A stretch of 64,000 nucleotides of DNA from Bretschneidera sinensis (Eukaryota; Streptophyta; Magnoliopsida; Brassicales; Akaniaceae). The translations under genes were made by a program, and so were the position numbers. The stretch lies in contig CM043698.1 of NCBI GenBank assembly GCA_023935145.1, positions 144,440,001 to 144,504,000 on the forward strand. Direction: 5' to 3'. Shown piece by piece: positions 38,025 to 48,769 of the stretch (position 1 is the first letter of the stretch; every line of letters starts with the position of its first letter). Under the pieces are notes generated by a model. That model had not been told where the DNA came from, did no database searches, and saw only the letters and a program-made list of their open reading frames with translations.

Positions 38025-38610
38025 ATGCACTTTAAAGGTGGATCTATTTCAATCTCTAATATTTCAGTTGTTCTAATTAGGTACACCAACTTCATCAATT
38101 GATCAATTTATTTATTTTTCGTTCAAAAAAAGTTAGATTTAATAAAAATCCATGTAAACACCATATAAGCGTTAACGTAGGCATCACTTAGACCAATAGA
38201 GAAGAAAATTTAAGATTAATCAACTCTAATTTATTTTGTGATCACCATCTCTATCTAATTTATCAACTAAAAGTGTTTAACTTAGTGACTATAAGGCATC
38301 TCACTCTAAATTAGAATTGCCAACAAAGCAATAAGAGGAGAACGTTTAAATCCCCAAATTGACCTAAATGTGAGATGGATACTCGCTTACTACAGCCATC
38401 AGATAGACCCAAATACAATGCAGACAATCCTTGAAAGGGATAGAACCGATGGCCCAGCTAGGAAGCTAGTGTTGCATTGGGCCATTAGTTGTTGCCCATG
38501 TGACTAACAGAAAGAGGTGACCACAAGACCCACATCCCAAAAACGTGAGAGTAGCTTACAATGTCTAGTTAGGATGACGCAATTTGTCCAATGCTTATAG
38601 ATAGACGCGA
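38025..38610. other. Intergenic sequence between gypsy LTR and U6 locus
   Basis: No gene recognised. GGCCCAG/TGGGCC motifs occur near 38450-38480, which may belong to an ancestral upstream region of the U6 locus. No continuation of the NUG2-like gene was found on this side of the gypsy element. Confidence 0.4.
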
Positions 38611-38615
38611 ACCGA

Positions 38616-38658
38616 ATCCCACATCGTCTGGTTAGGTAAAGCTTGAAGCACTTATTAG
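38616..38658 (+). promoter_or_regulatory. Plant snRNA promoter: USE and TATA-like box
   Basis: ATCCCACATCG at 38616-38626 matches the plant snRNA upstream sequence element (RTCCCACATCG). A TATTAG at 38653-38658 sits about 24-29 bases before the U6 start. The USE-TATA spacing of about 26 bases is the RNA polymerase III type. The TATA is degenerate (TATTAG rather than TATATA). Confidence 0.75.
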
Positions 38659-38681
38659 TGTAGACGTCAGCAATGAAGCTT

Positions 38682-38784
38682 GTCCCTTCGGGGACATCCG
38701 ATAAAATTGGAACGATATAGAGAAGATTAGCATGGCCCCTGTGCAAGAATGACACGAATAAATCGAGAAATGGTCCAGATTTTT
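38682..38784 (+). ncRNA. U6 snRNA gene copy with altered ACAGAGA box
   Basis: Starts GTCCCTTCGGGGACATCCG (5' stem-loop), continues through GGAACGATATAGAGAAG and GATTAGCATGGCCCC, and ends GGTCCAGA followed by a T-run (38780-38786) that serves as Pol III terminator. The U6 part of the spliceosome catalytic core pairs through ACAGAGA with the 5' splice site; here the box reads ATAGAGA. Further changes are TGCGCAAGG to TGTGCAAGA and CACGCATAAA to CACGAATAAA. The promoter elements are present but the TATA is weak. I take it as a probable pseudogene or variant copy. The comparison sequence is from general knowledge of plant U6. Confidence 0.85.
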
Positions 38785-38786
38785 TT

Positions 38787-40560
38787 CTCAATTTTATGCT
38801 TCAATCTCTGATTTTTATGCATCAGTTTTGCTCTCTTTCCTTAAATGATCTCCTCTGTTATTGTTTAGTTGACCAGTGTGTTTATTTGTTGTTTTTTTCA
38901 CAGGAAATTGTATTGATTTTCCACAAGAACACATTAAGGAACTTTGTCTATTTGGGTCTTTAGGCTAAGAAATTGTGCTTTAAGCTTAAGTTGCCTATTG
39001 TCCTGTCCCAAATATGTTTTTATTTTTCTAATTGGTTTCTTGTTCAAGTGGTAATGTGATACAAATGGTCTATGCATGCATGCCAAAGTCCTGCCTTTTC
39101 ATTATTTCTTTGCTTTTTAGTATTTAGAAAAGCTTGTAACAAAATGGGTATGTCTTGTCTTGATGAATTATGTGATTTTCTAAGATTTTGGTTGGAGTCT
39201 TGGAGAGAGAGATAAACAAATTCCCTACCTTAAATAAGTGGATAATATTTTACCGTCTTTGTAAATTTAAAGAAATCACTAGATGATAGCACAACCGCAC
39301 AAGCATACAGAAATCCTAGTTGTGCTGAAATTGACAATTGTGGCAGCCATTTCTAACTTTCGCTCACGTTTTTGAGGTTTTTTAATCATTGTCAACTTAC
39401 AATTTTATTCTCACCATTCGGTTTTATATAATTAACATCTAAGTTCATTTTTGTGATCAATAATATCGGAATCTATTGAAGATTTATTTGGCTGTATTTT
39501 CATGAAAAAGGAAGAACAAGGATGAAAATGGATGATGAGACTTTATAATATCTGGCCATTTCTTCCACCAAGTATAGTTCTTTGTTTTTCTACTATTTTT
39601 CATATGCATGACTTCTATTTCAACGTCCTCTCTCTGCGTATTTGACAATATCCCCTTTATTAAGAGAGTTCATCCTGTCTTTCTAATTTTACTGCTTTTC
39701 TTTTACTAGGAGAGAGCTCTGGATTTGGTTTTCTACTATCTTTGGTATATATGGAGTTGAAATATACTCTATTATACGTATTCGTTTGATTTTTTTTTTT
39801 AATAAAGTTGTTTACTAGAATTCTGTGATTGCTTCCATGTTACTCTTGAGTAACATCAAACTGGAAACTCCTTTAACTGCAGTTTGCAGCCTTTCTTTTT
39901 CTTTTTTTTTTCTTCTCTTAATTCTGTTTAAAGAAGAGTTTGCTGATACATGCCAACTCATGGGTTTGCTGGGTTCTCCTGCAAACTTCTTATAGAAGTT
40001 CAAACTGAAATTCTTGAATTTCTGCTCTCTTTTAACACTTGGCAATTGGAGGGGCTTATTGCTTAGTGACAACAGTGAACATCCTGTTTTCTCTAGGTTC
40101 TTTAACTAGCAGATTAGCTTAAGGAAACTTGTTGAGTTTCTGTTTGGTTTCTTTCAAAAGCTCTTTTTTTTTTCTTTCTAATTTCCATTTCCTTATTATC
40201 TATTTTTTTTCTCTTATGACTGTTTATCCCAAATATGGTTCTTGGATATCCTTTTTTTTGCAATGGTGGCCAAGCATTGCGCCTCTATAACCGATGCTCA
40301 AATAAGAGATTTTAAGTGCAAGCAAGAAACTTTGTTGATTGCTTTTCAGTACTGTAGGGAATCAGGATAGAAATTCCAATACTGAACCATCTTGTTGTAT
40401 TGCAAATCTGACATTAATAACATTGTCAATATCAAAATTTATATTGTCATGTCATTTTCAGCCATAGGATTTAATGCTAGGAGTTTGAGACAACTAGTTA
40501 TTTATCTTTTTTGTGGATGGCCAATGCACTCTCTTTACTTTGTGCGAATTTAGTTTCTGT
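38787..40560. other. T-rich non-coding stretch
   Basis: No gene or RNA recognised. It includes one copy (39808-40023) of a dispersed repeat listed separately. Confidence 0.4.
39808..40023 (+). repeat. Dispersed repeat, copy A
   Basis: About 215 bases from TTGTTTACTAGAATTCTGTG to GAAATTCTTGAATTTC recur in the same orientation at 44881-45084 with substitutions and small indels. No coding resemblance. Origin unknown; both copies may come from one duplicated gene neighbourhood. Confidence 0.8.
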
Positions 40561-41254
40561 ACTCCAAAGTTTTGTGCTTAGGCCATGGGGCAACTGCTCT
40601 TTCTTATTTATCATGGAGAAGTACTAATCTTTTCCTGGTTACAGGGAATGGGGACCTTTGGGCAGAGGTTTTGCGAGCCAAGTATCTGAACCAATCTTCG
40701 TTAATGGATAATGGAGTGTGGTGCTCGTTTGTAGACCATGGAGAGGCTTATTGGTTGGTTTCCTTCAATGTATGGGGTTGTTAAGATTAACATTGATGGC
40801 AGTTCTCGAGGTAATCCTGGACGATCTGGGGCTGAGGGTTTGATGGGGGAGTGGCCTGTCTGGTTTATGGCAAATGTTGGCAACACTTCTGTGCTGACTG
40901 CAGAATTATGGGCTACTTCATGGGTTCAGCTTTGCGAAGAGAGGTTTCTGGGAGGTTGAGGTTGAGTCTGACTCGCAGGTGGCGGTGAGAAAGTTGAAGC
41001 ATCATCCAGATTCCTTTGATCCTAATCAAGGTCTCATAGAAACTTGTAGAGTGATTCTTGGTAATGTTCACAGGGAAGCCAACTCGTGCGCAGATTGGCT
41101 GGCCAAGGCTTCGGACAGATGGAGTTTTAGGTGCATGTGTTGGAGAACCCTGCTGATGGGAGTTTTGTCAAGTCTCTTGACTGATCTTCTAGGGGTTAAA
41201 TGGCCCAGGGCCTGTGGGGCTTGATCTTTTTCTTCCTTTGTATAAAAAAAAAAG
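40561..41254 (+). mobile_element. LINE fragment: RT tail and RNase H domain
   Basis: 40590-40690 shows a LINE RT C-terminal signature (LSWRST, then DLWAEVLRAKYL). From about 40780 the RNase H domain follows: VKINIDGSSRGNPGRSGAEG, VLTAELWA, a frame shift near 40955, VESDSQVAVRKLKHH, and VHREANSCADWLAKASD. Tail sequence and an A10 run (TTTGTATAAAAAAAAAA, to 41254) mark the LINE 3' end. Sequence between the RT tail and RNase H is deleted. Truncated and frameshifted, so inactive. Confidence 0.85.
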
Positions 41255-41586
41255 AAGAAGAAGAATAACACCTTTAATGATTGGCTCAAAAACTAAAAGG
41301 GCTTTAAGAACTCCATGATAAATTGATAAGTTTTGTAAATGACAACTGCTATGGATCACTAAGATGCAATCTGATGCATTAATCAAATTTCTTATAAAAA
41401 AATAAAAAACAAGAACATGTAGGTAGAAATAATTAATGCTGAAAAATTGAAAGCTCGAAAGAAACAGATAAATCATATGCTTCTTTTTATAAACAGTAGT
41501 GGGTACAAATTAGTCTAACAAAACTCTTACAATAAGCTACTGCAAATTAGAAGAATTTAGGTAGAAAAGAAAATGATATCCAAAGT
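41255..41586. other. AT-rich sequence
   Basis: No gene recognised between the LINE tail and the PP2C fragment. Confidence 0.4.
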
Positions 41587-41784
41587 TCAAACTTCGATCA
41601 ACCCAACAACAACAGTGATATCATCAACTTTGCCTCCAGGTCGTTAACCAAATAAACCAGCAGCAACTTGAAAGGGAGATCGATAATCGAAGTTTTGGGA
41701 ATTGCTTGACACAGTCTCTAAAATTGTCCAAGCCAACTGCTCTGGCCAAACATACCCTTGTATTTCACACAAAATCTCTTCAAC
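41587..41784 (-). pseudogene. PP2C protein phosphatase, C-terminal fragment
   Basis: A 66-codon minus-strand stretch reads VEEILCEIQ, WPEQLAWTILETVSS, YRSPFQVAAGLFG, an in-frame TAA (41646-41644), RPGGKVDDITVVVGLI, then a TGA (41589-41587). GGKVDDITVVV is the C-terminal metal-binding motif of PP2C (PPM) phosphatases; the closest type seems to be the PTC7-like plant group. The rest of the phosphatase is absent within the flanking sequence and the fragment has an internal stop, so it is a relic. The stop inside the frame explains why a plain ORF search misses it. Confidence 0.7.
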
Positions 41785-43461
41785 CTATTTGTTTGAATGC
41801 TCCTCAAATCTCACATCGAAGAAAAGTGTTATTGTAAGTAGTTCTAATCTCACATCGTCTATATATCCAAAGGATATGAGTACTAGTTATTATAAATATA
41901 GGTATCAAAATGTATAGTAGTGAGTTTTTGGGTTGTGACATTAGGTGTATTGTGGTGTAATGAGTTTTTGTCGCTTTCTTCCCGAAAAAAATTTCAATAG
42001 TAGTGAAATAATATTTAGGCAAGAAGTGCAGAACCACATTAAAAATTATTGAGTTTATTTCTACTTTATTTTTACTATTATGATTGTGTAGTTGTAGTTA
42101 TTTTGCGATGTCAGAATTCTTCCAAATTTTGTACAAATGCCCGTTTTTCTTTTGAGGGCTAAAAAATTAAAGAGACAATTATACTAAACTGACTAAAGAA
42201 CATTACTACAGTATACGTTGTCCTTTACATTTTCCTTTTTCTTTCTTCAAATTCTAGTGATAATAACAAAGTTCAGAACTGATTTATAACTAATTTAAGC
42301 ATATTTTACTTAAATTTAAGTAACTTTTGCATTTAATTGATATAAGTTACTGATTTAAACATATTTTAATCTGTATCTAAATGTAACCGGAATGTAGTGA
42401 AAATACAACGCTCTTCCCTCAATCCAACATAATAGGTGATATAAATTTTTTTTATGATAAAAATATAAAATACATGCACTTTTCTTTTCGATCCAAACAT
42501 AATAGGTAATATCCTTTTATGATAAAATTTATGCTTTTAATGATATTTTTTATATTAATATTTTTATTATTATTAAAAAAAATATAAATTTATCATTAAA
42601 AATATAATTTGTACAATAAATTGTATAAATAAAGTAAATGGCATTATTTTCAAAAGTACCCCCATCAATTCTTTTTTGTAGTTTTTAGCATGGGTTGTGG
42701 AACAAGGAACAAGCTATTTGGTTCACAACTTCGTTGATAAAAAATTAAAGCGGTAAGACATTGAGATTTTGTGGTGAGATAGACTAAACATCAATTAGAG
42801 TGATAATCTTTATGTCCTTTGTTTAGTTTAAAAGATTTAACTTATTCATCTCAATTGAATCGCATATTTGATTAAAAAGATTAACATTAACATAATAAGT
42901 GAAATAACAAAAAAAAAATTATTCACACTTTAAGGCTATAGTCATTTATTTGCTTATACAAATTTAGACCATTGATCATCTGAATCTTGGGTGTCCGAAC
43001 AAGATAATCTAGCCATTGAAAACCATAATAGAGACATTGCTCGTAGTGTCACAAAAGTTGCATCGAGGAGAGAGAGAAGAAAAATGATTTTTATATTTAT
43101 GAATAAAAAAAGTTTTTGTTTTTTTTATCAAAGATTCAAAGTGTAAATTGGAAAATAAAAGAAAGAGACTGATATTTTTTTACATATAAAAAAACAGCAA
43201 TAATTCCAAAAAGCTAATGCATGTGGGGAGCGGCACAAATTTTGGGGATTTGCTCAAACCAACCTTTATTGGCAATCAAACGGGAGATTACATCTAATCC
43301 CTAGCTCAATCCCAGCTTGTAAGTGTTATTATTGACACATCTCGCTCACTCCTATGTGACTAATAAAATAGAGAGAGGGTCATCGTTCTTCAGATACGCA
43401 AGGTGGCTCAAGGCTTTTTTATAGAAGCGAACAAAGTCCTAACATTACCGATTGGAGGAAG
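41785..43461. other. AT-rich intergenic region
   Basis: No gene found. TCTCACATCG motifs at about 41808 and 41851 resemble the snRNA upstream element but are not followed by an RNA gene. The rest is low-complexity AT sequence. Confidence 0.4.
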
Positions 43462-43534
43462 TGGAGATGTGGGGTATCAATCCCCGTACCTCTCGCATGC
43501 TAAGTGAACGCTCTATCATCTGAGCTACATCTCC
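43462..43534 (-). tRNA. tRNA-Ala(AGC)-like, probably decayed
   Basis: The 73-nt cloverleaf on the minus strand has an acceptor stem GGAGATG/CATCTCC plus discriminator A, D arm GCTC...GAGC, anticodon loop TTAGCAT (anticodon AGC), and T arm CGGGG-ATTGATA-CCCCA. The A54 in the T loop is typical of plant tRNA-Ala. The anticodon stem has an A-C mismatch (TTCAC against GCGAG) and the T stem has a C-A mismatch. No T-run terminator follows on the minus strand. So it is either a pseudogene or a tRNA-derived repeat head. Confidence 0.7.
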
Positions 43535-44880
43535 ATTCTTGTTAAAAAGCAGTCATATAATTACTTTACTGTAATTACAATCTGTGTTTCAAGGGGTTCC
43601 ATCTCTTGCAAAATTAAAATTAATCTTTGCTTTTGGAGGGTACTGTTCACATTTTTGTTTTATATGGATGGGTTTGCTTATAGATTTTTTGATTTTTTTT
43701 TTAATTTCTTTGCTATATTTTGGTAATGTTCCCCTGAGAATGTTCCTTTTTTGGTTTTGGTTTGATCACTGCTGCAACAACATTTGATGGTTTGTTGATA
43801 TAATGCATTTAAATTCTTAGCTTTGTGGGTTTGTTAGTGGATGAAAGAATCTTTAATTAAGAACCTATGATATAATTTGATTAAGCCTTGAGTAGTATCA
43901 TTATTGAATAATAAGAATTTGTAGGCAATGAATTGCCAACCTAAAAGCACTACATTGATCAAAATTCCCTTGAACCATCCTTTGGAAAAGAATCGTTTTA
44001 TTCTGACAATGAGAAATTGCAAAAACTTCTGATCTTATCAGTTGCCTTATTTACAGTATTCTAAAGTGGTTTTCTTGTGTCATTACTAGTTGATTTAATA
44101 GTAATTGATTATGGTGATGGCTGTGTCTTGTCTACCATTTGGGATATGATGATTGTTCAGCTTTTAGAATACAAGCAATTAGAAAGCTTCCTATATGTCA
44201 AACATGGCCTTGTTCTGTGCTTTTGATATAGTTTCTTTTTGCATATTACAAACATGAATCAGTAGAAAAAAATTATGAAATTGCTACAGAATTATACTCT
44301 TCTTGAAACTAATAAGTTTCTGCCTTTCAAACATTTGAAGTGATTGGTTATTGATGTGAAATTAAGGCAAACATATACAATCTGAATTCTGAAGCCTCTT
44401 ATAAACACAGATGGCGTGCAACCCAAGTAATGGAAGTATAAAATCAAAGGGTTTCCGAAAATTAGAATGTCCAAAGTCATTTTCTTTTATGATATGAGAA
44501 TTTGTTTGGAATCTGTTTGCTGTGATTTGTTCACAAATCGCATATATGATCAAGTTTAAATCCTCTATCTACCATTTTTAAATATAAGGAATTATATATT
44601 CTATATGAGTGACTTGCACCCAGATTTTCTACAATAATTAAGAATGCATCTCTCTAAGCGGTCTATATCATGGGGAATGCAACTTGTAAGAATGGAATAG
44701 TTCTATTAAAAAATTGGGAACTCAGAGGATATAGATTAGTTCATCTTGTTGTTCCACACATATGGTATGCATCATGGCGGTGATTTACTTTTCTTAAGTT
44801 CTGCTGGATGTTAATTCTTTTAAAGTTTTTTCCCTGAATTCTACTGGATTGTCTCTGCATTGGCTTGATTTTTTATAATG
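43535..44880. other. AT-rich intergenic region
   Basis: No gene or RNA recognised on either strand. Confidence 0.4.
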
Positions 44881-45084
44881 TTGTTTACTAGCATTCTGTG
44901 ATTGCTCCCATGTTTCTCTTGAGTAACATCAAACTGGAAACCCCTTTAACTGCATTTTATTGCCTTTTTTTTCCCCTCTTAATTCAGTTAAAAGAAGAGT
45001 TTATACATGCCAACTCCTGGGTGTTTGCTGGGTTCCTGTAAACTTCTTCTTATAGAAGTTCAAACTGAAATTCTTGAATTTCAG
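44881..45084 (+). repeat. Dispersed repeat, copy B
   Basis: Direct counterpart of 39808-40023 (same core CTTGAGTAACATCAAACTGG). It ends abruptly where an LTR-like TGTTGATATTTGTCTAAGG begins at 45086, so the LTR piece probably inserted into this copy. Confidence 0.8.
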
Positions 45085-45085
45085 C

Positions 45086-45345
45086 TGTTGATATTTGTCT
45101 AAGGTTTAAACATGGTTCAAAAAAGGTTGGAAGAATGAATTTCATCATGTTAAAGGAGTGCACACAAGTGTGCGCCTCACTTTGGGTATAAGTGCACATC
45201 TCTATTCAGCAAGGTAAAGAAGTGTGCACAGCACAAGGTGGTCCAGCTTCAGTGTGCGCCGCACTTCTCCCTCTCCCAGGCCGCGGCGCCCAGCAAGGGA
45301 GGTGCTGGAGGAGAGCCAAGGCCGCAGCGCCCCCTCCCCAAGGCC
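45086..45345 (+). mobile_element. Partial copia LTR related to the 53-58 kb element
   Basis: Begins TGTTGATATTTGTCTAAGG and TTTAAACATGGTTC, as do the LTRs at 53311 and 57923. It continues with the same style of GTGCACACAAGTGTGCGC palindrome-like and GC-rich CACAGCA/CCGCAGC sequence. The TATA, R and U5 part cannot be followed, so it is a truncated, older relative. Confidence 0.6.
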
Positions 45346-46100
45346 GCAGAGTTTATTTGTAACTGTAACTGCATATTTGTGGCAGCATTAATAAAAATTG
45401 AACTTAGAACCAAATTATCATACATAATTAAATTATATAACCCCAGATTATCAAATCTTTTGGGACCCAAAACATAGAACACCTATCTCCCATTACACAC
45501 ATAGACCAATTCTCAAAGTCCCAAACTTCAGTGCCCACTTCACATTACACACTACATCAAAATTTATCAAATTCTTACATGATCAGTGATATGCAACGCA
45601 GAGAAACTACAATGAGAGAGAGAGAAAAGGGAGAGAGTAAAAAGAATAAATTATAGAGGGAAAAAAATATATCTTGGTTGTAGCAAATATGTCCAGAGTG
45701 ATATGAATACTATTTCATAACAAAGACCAAACAAGAGCAAAAGGGGGGGGGGGGGGGAATCATGCATGGAACCCAAAAATTTGAAGTATGCGTAACCTAA
45801 AAATTAACCTGAGAGGATCCAACGACGATGAAGATGCCGACCCACGGTGGGTTTTCCCAGACCACAATAGAGCTGCAGGGAAAAGCACAGATGCGACAAG
45901 GAGGAAACCAGAGAAAGAAAATTTTAGGGAAAATGTTGCAGCGGTAGTGGAGGAAACCAAAGAGAGAGAGAAAATTTTAGGCAAGCACGGATGCGGCAAG
46001 GAGGAAACTAGAGAGAGAGAGAGAGATAGAAAATGTTGCAACAGCAGTGGAGGAACCCAGAGAGATCGAGAGAGAAAAGTTTAGGCAAAAGCACGGACGC
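45346..46100. other. Low-complexity region with a G15 run and a 100-bp repeat
   Basis: Contains a run of 15 G at 45743-45757 and GA-rich stretches. From 45885 a unit with GCACGGATGCGGCAAGGAGG recurs at 45985 and (partly) 46091, so the period is about 100 bases. No gene is supported; open frames here follow the GA-rich repeat. Confidence 0.6.
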
Positions 46101-46311
46101 GGCAAAGAATGACAATATTTGTGAAATTTTTTATCATATTCTGGCACCGGTATTCGCATATAACGATGCTTTTAAACGCTCTTATATGTTCTTTGACTAT
46201 TGCGGCGCTTCAAGAAAGCGCTACCAAAAAAGCACCGGCAGTTAATATATTGCGGTGCTTTTGTCAAACATCGGAAATAAAACGCCGGCAAATGTCACTT
46301 CTTTTGTAGTG
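46100..46311. mobile_element. CACTA-type transposon terminus
   Basis: The right border reads CACTTCTTTTGTAGTG, i.e. CACTACAAAAGAAGTG inverted, a CACTA (En/Spm) type end. Inward of it are GC-rich subterminal blocks (CACCGG, GCGGCGCTT, GCGCTACC, GCACCGGCAG, GCGGTGCTTT, CGCCGGCAAATG) spaced as in CACTA subterminal repeats. The other end was not found with certainty; CACTACATCAAAA at 45550 is a weak candidate. No transposase is present, so it is a non-autonomous element or a fragment. Confidence 0.6.
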
Positions 46312-46313
46312 TT

Positions 46314-47882
46314 GAGGCTCTGTTTATAGTGTCATAAAGTCTTCTAACCATTGGTAGACAAAACAGAGCCGTTAGAGACAAATTTATAGCCTTTTAAATT
46401 CAAAAATATGGCTGTTGTAACTTGTTAAGTCAACTAAAATTAAAAATTATAGCCGTTATAACTTGTCCAATCGACTTGGTTCATGATCTAATCGATTAAA
46501 CGTCAGAACAGATGCAGAAAACTGATTTTCGAGCATCCACTTGATGTTACTATTCATTCAGTAGATTGTATAGTGTTTTGGGCACTGCTACATTGTTTTC
46601 AGGATAAACAATGTTTTCAGCATCTATTTTCTTCATATTTCTCCATTCTTTTTGGAATTTTGAGATCCGAAAAATATTCCAATTAAATCAAGTTTTTTTG
46701 CACATTCAACACACAAGTTAAATACTTCAAAAGTGTTTTGTTATCATCAAAATTAATCTAATCAATTTCTTGATTGAAGCTTTTTTTTATGGTGACAATA
46801 CATATTACAAATTTAAGCATAATTTGTGTGCAAGACATATGAAGAATGACAAATTTACAAATGCTCAAATAATTTTATATGTCAATATAAATTCTTCTTA
46901 AGTTTAATTAGAGCATGTTAAGCATTGAACCCTACGAATTGAATATTTGCATTTAATAAGTTTTCCTATAGATTTATAACTTCAATTATTCAAGGCTATG
47001 TAATAAAATGCAATGCAAATTTAATTCAGTTCTTAAAAATTGAAATGCTTACAAAAAGTATCTTAAGACTCAAACCTATGATTGCATTTCAATTGTTCTA
47101 TTTGAATTTGATCTTTTGGAGAGCTTTTTAACTTTTGAGATCATCAACTTTGATTCACCAATTTCTACAATCTTGATCTTATTTGAGGTACATGCACTAT
47201 TAAAATCTTCATTAGTGCTTAATCAAGATTTTTGTTACTATCAAAATCATTTAGAGTCAATAGACACTTGGTCGACAAAATCATTTTGAAAAATCTACCA
47301 AAAAATACCAAGGACCAAAACTAAGCCAAAAAGAATAGATTTTAAAAAACTGAAATATGTACCAAAAACACTCAATTTTACATATAAACTAGTTTGAAAG
47401 TCATTTTAAAAATTGTTTTACCAAACACAAAACATTTTTTTTAGTTCCACATTTTTTTCCAAAATTCATTTAAAAACTATTTTTTCAATAAATTGACCGA
47501 AATTGAATCAAGATCTCTTAAATGAAAGACTAAAAAATAACTGCTAGATTAACCAAAAATTGAAATTGCAACTAGACCAATCCATATCCTAAGATGACTG
47601 AATTCATCATTTTTTTAATTGGTAAAGTTAATTTTATCTCAAATGGGGACACTCAATACAAACACACATAATTACCAATGAAACTTCTTAACAATTACTA
47701 ATAGAGTTACTTATCCTCACTCGTTACAGTACTTTTTTTAATCATGATAACTTCTATTAATGATAAAATAATAAATTACATAACAATTACTACGGAAATT
47801 ACCCGAATATGTTAAGCACCCTAAAAAATTAAAGTGTATATAGTGTGCGCATTTTTAGTTTTAACAAATTATGAGTAAAAAT
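46314..47882 (+). repeat. Unclassified repeat family, copy 1
   Basis: About 1.57 kb, highly similar and collinear to 49109-50682 from GGCTCT(G/A)TTTATAGTGTC to AAATTATGAGTAAAAATACAAA. It includes AT-rich sequence and the diverged GTCCAATCGACTTGG motif. No coding capacity was recognised. It starts directly at the CACTA terminus, suggesting interruption by that element. Confidence 0.85.
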
Positions 47883-48135
47883 ACAAAGAAAACCCAAAAA
47901 TAAAAATAAGTATGAATCTTCAATCAAGAAAATTGATTTGTGGGGTTGGGTTTAAAGTTTAAACTATCTGAAATTTCTACTAGAGTACCCCAACTCAGTC
48001 TTCTTGAGATTGAACCAAGCAACCTTTACCTCCATTTTCCTTCGCAAGCTAAAGAAGGAAAGAAAACAAGACAAACTTGTTAATTGATAATGTCCTCAAG
48101 AGGCTTCCTGAATCTTCTTCTTCCTTTCTTGGTGG
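47883..48135. other. Spacer between repeat copy 1 and a LINE tail
   Basis: AT-rich, nothing recognised. Confidence 0.4.
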
Positions 48136-48477
48136 TTGCAGAAGATGGAGACCTTTGTAAGAACTAGTGTTGTCTGCTTAATAGGAGCATGGTTGTTCTC
48201 TTTGTTATCATTATTCTCAGAGAGAGAGAGGACATTCGTTGATGAGAAACTTGTTAAAGATACTGCCTCCTCCTGTACTATCACTCATGTCTTGAGCGAA
48301 GGAAATACAACTGCTGATTTCCTTGTTAATACGGGTCATACTCATAATCAAGCTTCTGAAACTGTCATTTATGGGTTTCTCCCTCCTGCTTCAGATAATT
48401 TGTTGCTTATGCGTGATGCTTGCCTCGTGTATAGGCTTTGTTGCCCCTTTATTTTACCAAAAAAAGGGTCACACTAG
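48136..48477 (+). mobile_element. LINE RNase H tail, fragment
   Basis: In the second half of this open frame, CTITHVLSEGNTTADFLVNT (the R/S-E-G-N-x-x-A-D-x-L motif) is followed by PPASDNLLLMRDACLVYRL, the usual plant L1 C-terminus. The first half (SLLSLFSERERTF) is not typical. An A7 run near 48465 fits the LINE 3' end. 5'-truncated. Confidence 0.65.
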
Positions 48478-48769
48478 TAGATTTTAAAGCACATATATAG
48501 ATAACTTCCAAACAATAATGTAATATATATTATCGAGTGTCATCATCCTCTGCTGCACTACAGTATATATAACCCAAAATTAATAACCATTTAATCAAGA
48601 AAAAGATTAACTCTAATGGTCAAACGACATAGTTTCATCCCCTTTTATGGCATCCATCTGTTTCGATTCTTAAGCTTTAGTGACCTTAACCTTGACCAGC
48701 CAATAATATATGTCCCTATAACAACTAACTCAAGACAACTAGTATACTAGCATGTGTACATGTCATAAA

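Noticed and set aside
41807..41862. Two TCTCACATCG motifs, similar to the snRNA upstream element
   Set aside because: No snRNA sequence, TATA spacing or T-run follows; the second base differs from the consensus CCCACATCG.
45760..46309. Several GA-rich open frames of 60-98 codons
   Set aside because: They come from a GA-rich 100-bp repeat and CACTA subterminal sequence; the peptides are R/E/K or S/L-rich shadows.
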